The position numbers and the translations under genes were made by a program. This document shows positions 63,143 through 64,000 of a stretch of 64,000 nt of DNA, one piece after another. The notes beneath the pieces were generated by a model. It was not told the origin of the DNA. It was given only the letters and a program-made list of their open reading frames with translations, and searched no databases. The stretch lies in assembly GCA_023228465.1 (NCBI GenBank), contig JALOBC010000009.1, positions 38,443-102,442 of the forward strand, given 5' to 3'. The first letter of the stretch is position 1, and every line of letters starts with the position of its first letter. This DNA comes from Dokdonella sp. GTDB taxonomy: Bacteria; Pseudomonadota; Gammaproteobacteria; Xanthomonadales; Rhodanobacteraceae.

Positions 63143-63298
63143 TCATTTCGGCGTGTGAGCTGCGCGTTGCTCGCGCCACGGCAATGAACGCGTCAAAAAT
63201 TGCCGGACAATCGCCTGACCTGGCCGCTGCGTGTTGCGCACGATCGGCTGGCCGTCGCGCTGGACCATGACCTTCTTCGCGCCCAGCACTTCTGTCAT
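63143..63298 (-). CDS. Possible small protein, 51 residues
   Basis: A short frame reading MTEVLGAKKVMVQRDGQPIV at the start and ending in two consecutive stop codons (TGATGA). A GGAGGG lies 11 nt upstream of the ATG, slightly far. Codon choice is normal for the genome and the sequence is not of the Arg/Pro/Ala-rich shadow type, which argues for a real gene. No family is recognised. It precedes nothing co-directional within 240 bp. Confidence 0.3.
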   Translation of the reverse strand: MTEVLGAKKVMVQRDGQPIVRNTQRPGQAIVRQFLTRSLPWREQRAAHTPK

Positions 63299-63364
63299 GA
63301 GACAGCTCGCCCTCCTCCCGCAAAGTCGGCGCCTGGCGGCTGCTATCGGTAAGGAGGCCTGCCC

Positions 63365-63730
63365 TCACCCGCGCAACAGGATGACCGGCAACGCCACCAG
63401 GGCCAACGCGAAGAGTATGCCAAGCAGGGTCACCACGACGCGCAGCGGGTCCGCACGAAGGATGCTGGCGAATGTCTCCGCGGTGCCTGCGCGTTTGGCA
63501 GCGGCGTATTCGGCCCGGACGCGGATGCTGCGCTGCTGCTCGTAGTCGTCGAAGGCGCGCTTGGCGTCCGCGAAGTCCGCGTCGTCAGTGACCCAGATTC
63601 CGCCGGCCGAAATGCCCCACCGATTTGGCGCAGTTTCGTAGAATGCGATCCGCTTCGCGTCGAGCAGGGCCCGGACATCACCGGCCGCATCATCGGGCAC
63701 GTTTCGCAGGTTCAGGAGCAGCTTGGCCAT
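63365..63730 (-). CDS. DUF6164-like membrane protein
   Basis: A 121-residue protein. The N-terminal soluble domain (1-65) reads AKLLLNLRNVPDDAAGDVRA and IAFYETAPNRWGISAGGIWV, with a ferredoxin-like strand-helix pattern, followed by DADFADAKRAFDDYEQQR. One C-terminal transmembrane helix (about 97-118, RVVVTLLGILFALALVALPV) ends the protein. This is the layout I recall for DUF6164. Function is unknown. ATG 63730 is used. Confidence 0.72.
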   Translation of the reverse strand: MAKLLLNLRNVPDDAAGDVRALLDAKRIAFYETAPNRWGISAGGIWVTDDADFADAKRAFDDYEQQRSIRVRAEYAAAKRAGTAETFASILRADPLRVVVTLLGILFALALVALPVILLRG

Positions 63731-64000
63731 GGCGCCATGATAGCCGCCATGGCCTGTCCGCCTGCGTTGCCCGGCAGGTGCATCAAGGCCCCTGTTCAGC
63801 GCACCATCACCGCCCACGTGCCGCGTGAAGCCGCCAGGATGCCCGAGGCGTCAAGCCTGCGTCTGCCCTGGAGGGCGGAGCGTTCCGCTTAATTTCCTCC
63901 GTCCCTGAGGTTTCCCCACAAATGCAGCCGCTGAATCAACAGGTTGCAGCCACTTCTGGTGTTCGAAACGCGCATGACGCGGCATGTTCCTCGCAGGTTA
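63731..64000. other. Window-end region without a supported gene
   Basis: A GCGGA-GCGT-TCCGC hairpin followed by TTAATTT (63875-63895, plus strand) could be a weak terminator. A frame from ATG 63922 is open to the window end but has no good ribosome site. On the minus strand a 44-codon frame starting near 63986 has GAGG 5 nt upstream but no family resemblance. Neither is called. Confidence 0.35.

Noticed and set aside
63922-64000. A gene starting at ATG 63922 and running off the window
   Set aside because: Only 26 codons are visible, no good ribosome site precedes it, and no family resemblance can be judged.

Overview
The window is one contiguous, very GC-rich stretch of chromosome from a gammaproteobacterium, most probably of the Xanthomonadales (Lysobacterales). 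The evidence is the gene order: miaA-hfq-hflX-hflK, pmbA/yjgA/tldD-yhdP-rng-maf, comEC/exbB-exbD-msbA-lpxK, and an sdhCDAB block followed by sdhE-ygfX and lolC-lolD. I see no rRNA, tRNA, CRISPR array, insertion sequence or prophage. Because of the GC content, very long open frames lie antisense to almost every gene; they are shadows.

Layout. 1-7500: RNA modification and quality control (hflK cut by the window edge, hflX, hfq, miaA), then tdh, tilS, xseB and ispA. 7500-18100: a DUF4870 membrane protein, the TldD/TldE protease pair with yjgA, yhdP, an RNase G with a large proline/alanine-rich insertion, and maf. 18300-21200: an unusual esterase / BioF2-type acyltransferase / arginase-like trio. 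21100-27500: lpxK, msbA, exbD, exbB and comEC. 27800-34800: lolD, lolC, ygfX, sdhE, a MAPEG protein, sdhBADC and a DUF1674 assembly factor, all on the minus strand. 34900-37600: ygfZ, a SleB-type cell-wall hydrolase and a DUF6929-like protein.

37500-44800 is the most interesting region. It holds two tandem copies (about 3.0 kb apart) of a two-gene unit. Each unit has a 72-residue peptide resembling the precursors of split borosins (SonA-like), followed within 22-28 bp by a large membrane protein. That protein runs signal peptide - TPR-like periplasmic domain - transmembrane helix - GGDEF diguanylate cyclase - SonM/OphMA-like alpha-N-methyltransferase. The two peptides are 63/72 identical and four of the nine differences fall in the last nine residues, the expected core. 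A flavin-dependent halogenase-like enzyme follows in the same direction. A shared CACAA...TTGTG inverted repeat precedes both peptides. Copy 2 has lost a tyrosine thought to be catalytic in the methyltransferase. The apparent fusion of c-di-GMP synthesis to peptide backbone N-methylation is the best candidate for an undescribed system.

44900-54100: an SRPBCC protein, small acetyltransferase, YaiI, DUF4920 and secreted proteins, a YqjD/E/K-like stress cassette, an AI-2E-type permease fused to a GAF domain, and an amidohydrolase lipoprotein. 54100-55100: a gene-poor segment with a 107-bp tandem repeat, strong hairpins, and a small ORF with an excellent promoter and ribosome-binding site. 55100-64000: SDR, VOC protein, RIO kinase, S9 peptidase, GT39-like glycosyltransferase, an EVE-HNH modification-dependent restriction-type endonuclease, and a DUF6164 protein. 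All functional statements are made by reading; no database search was possible.
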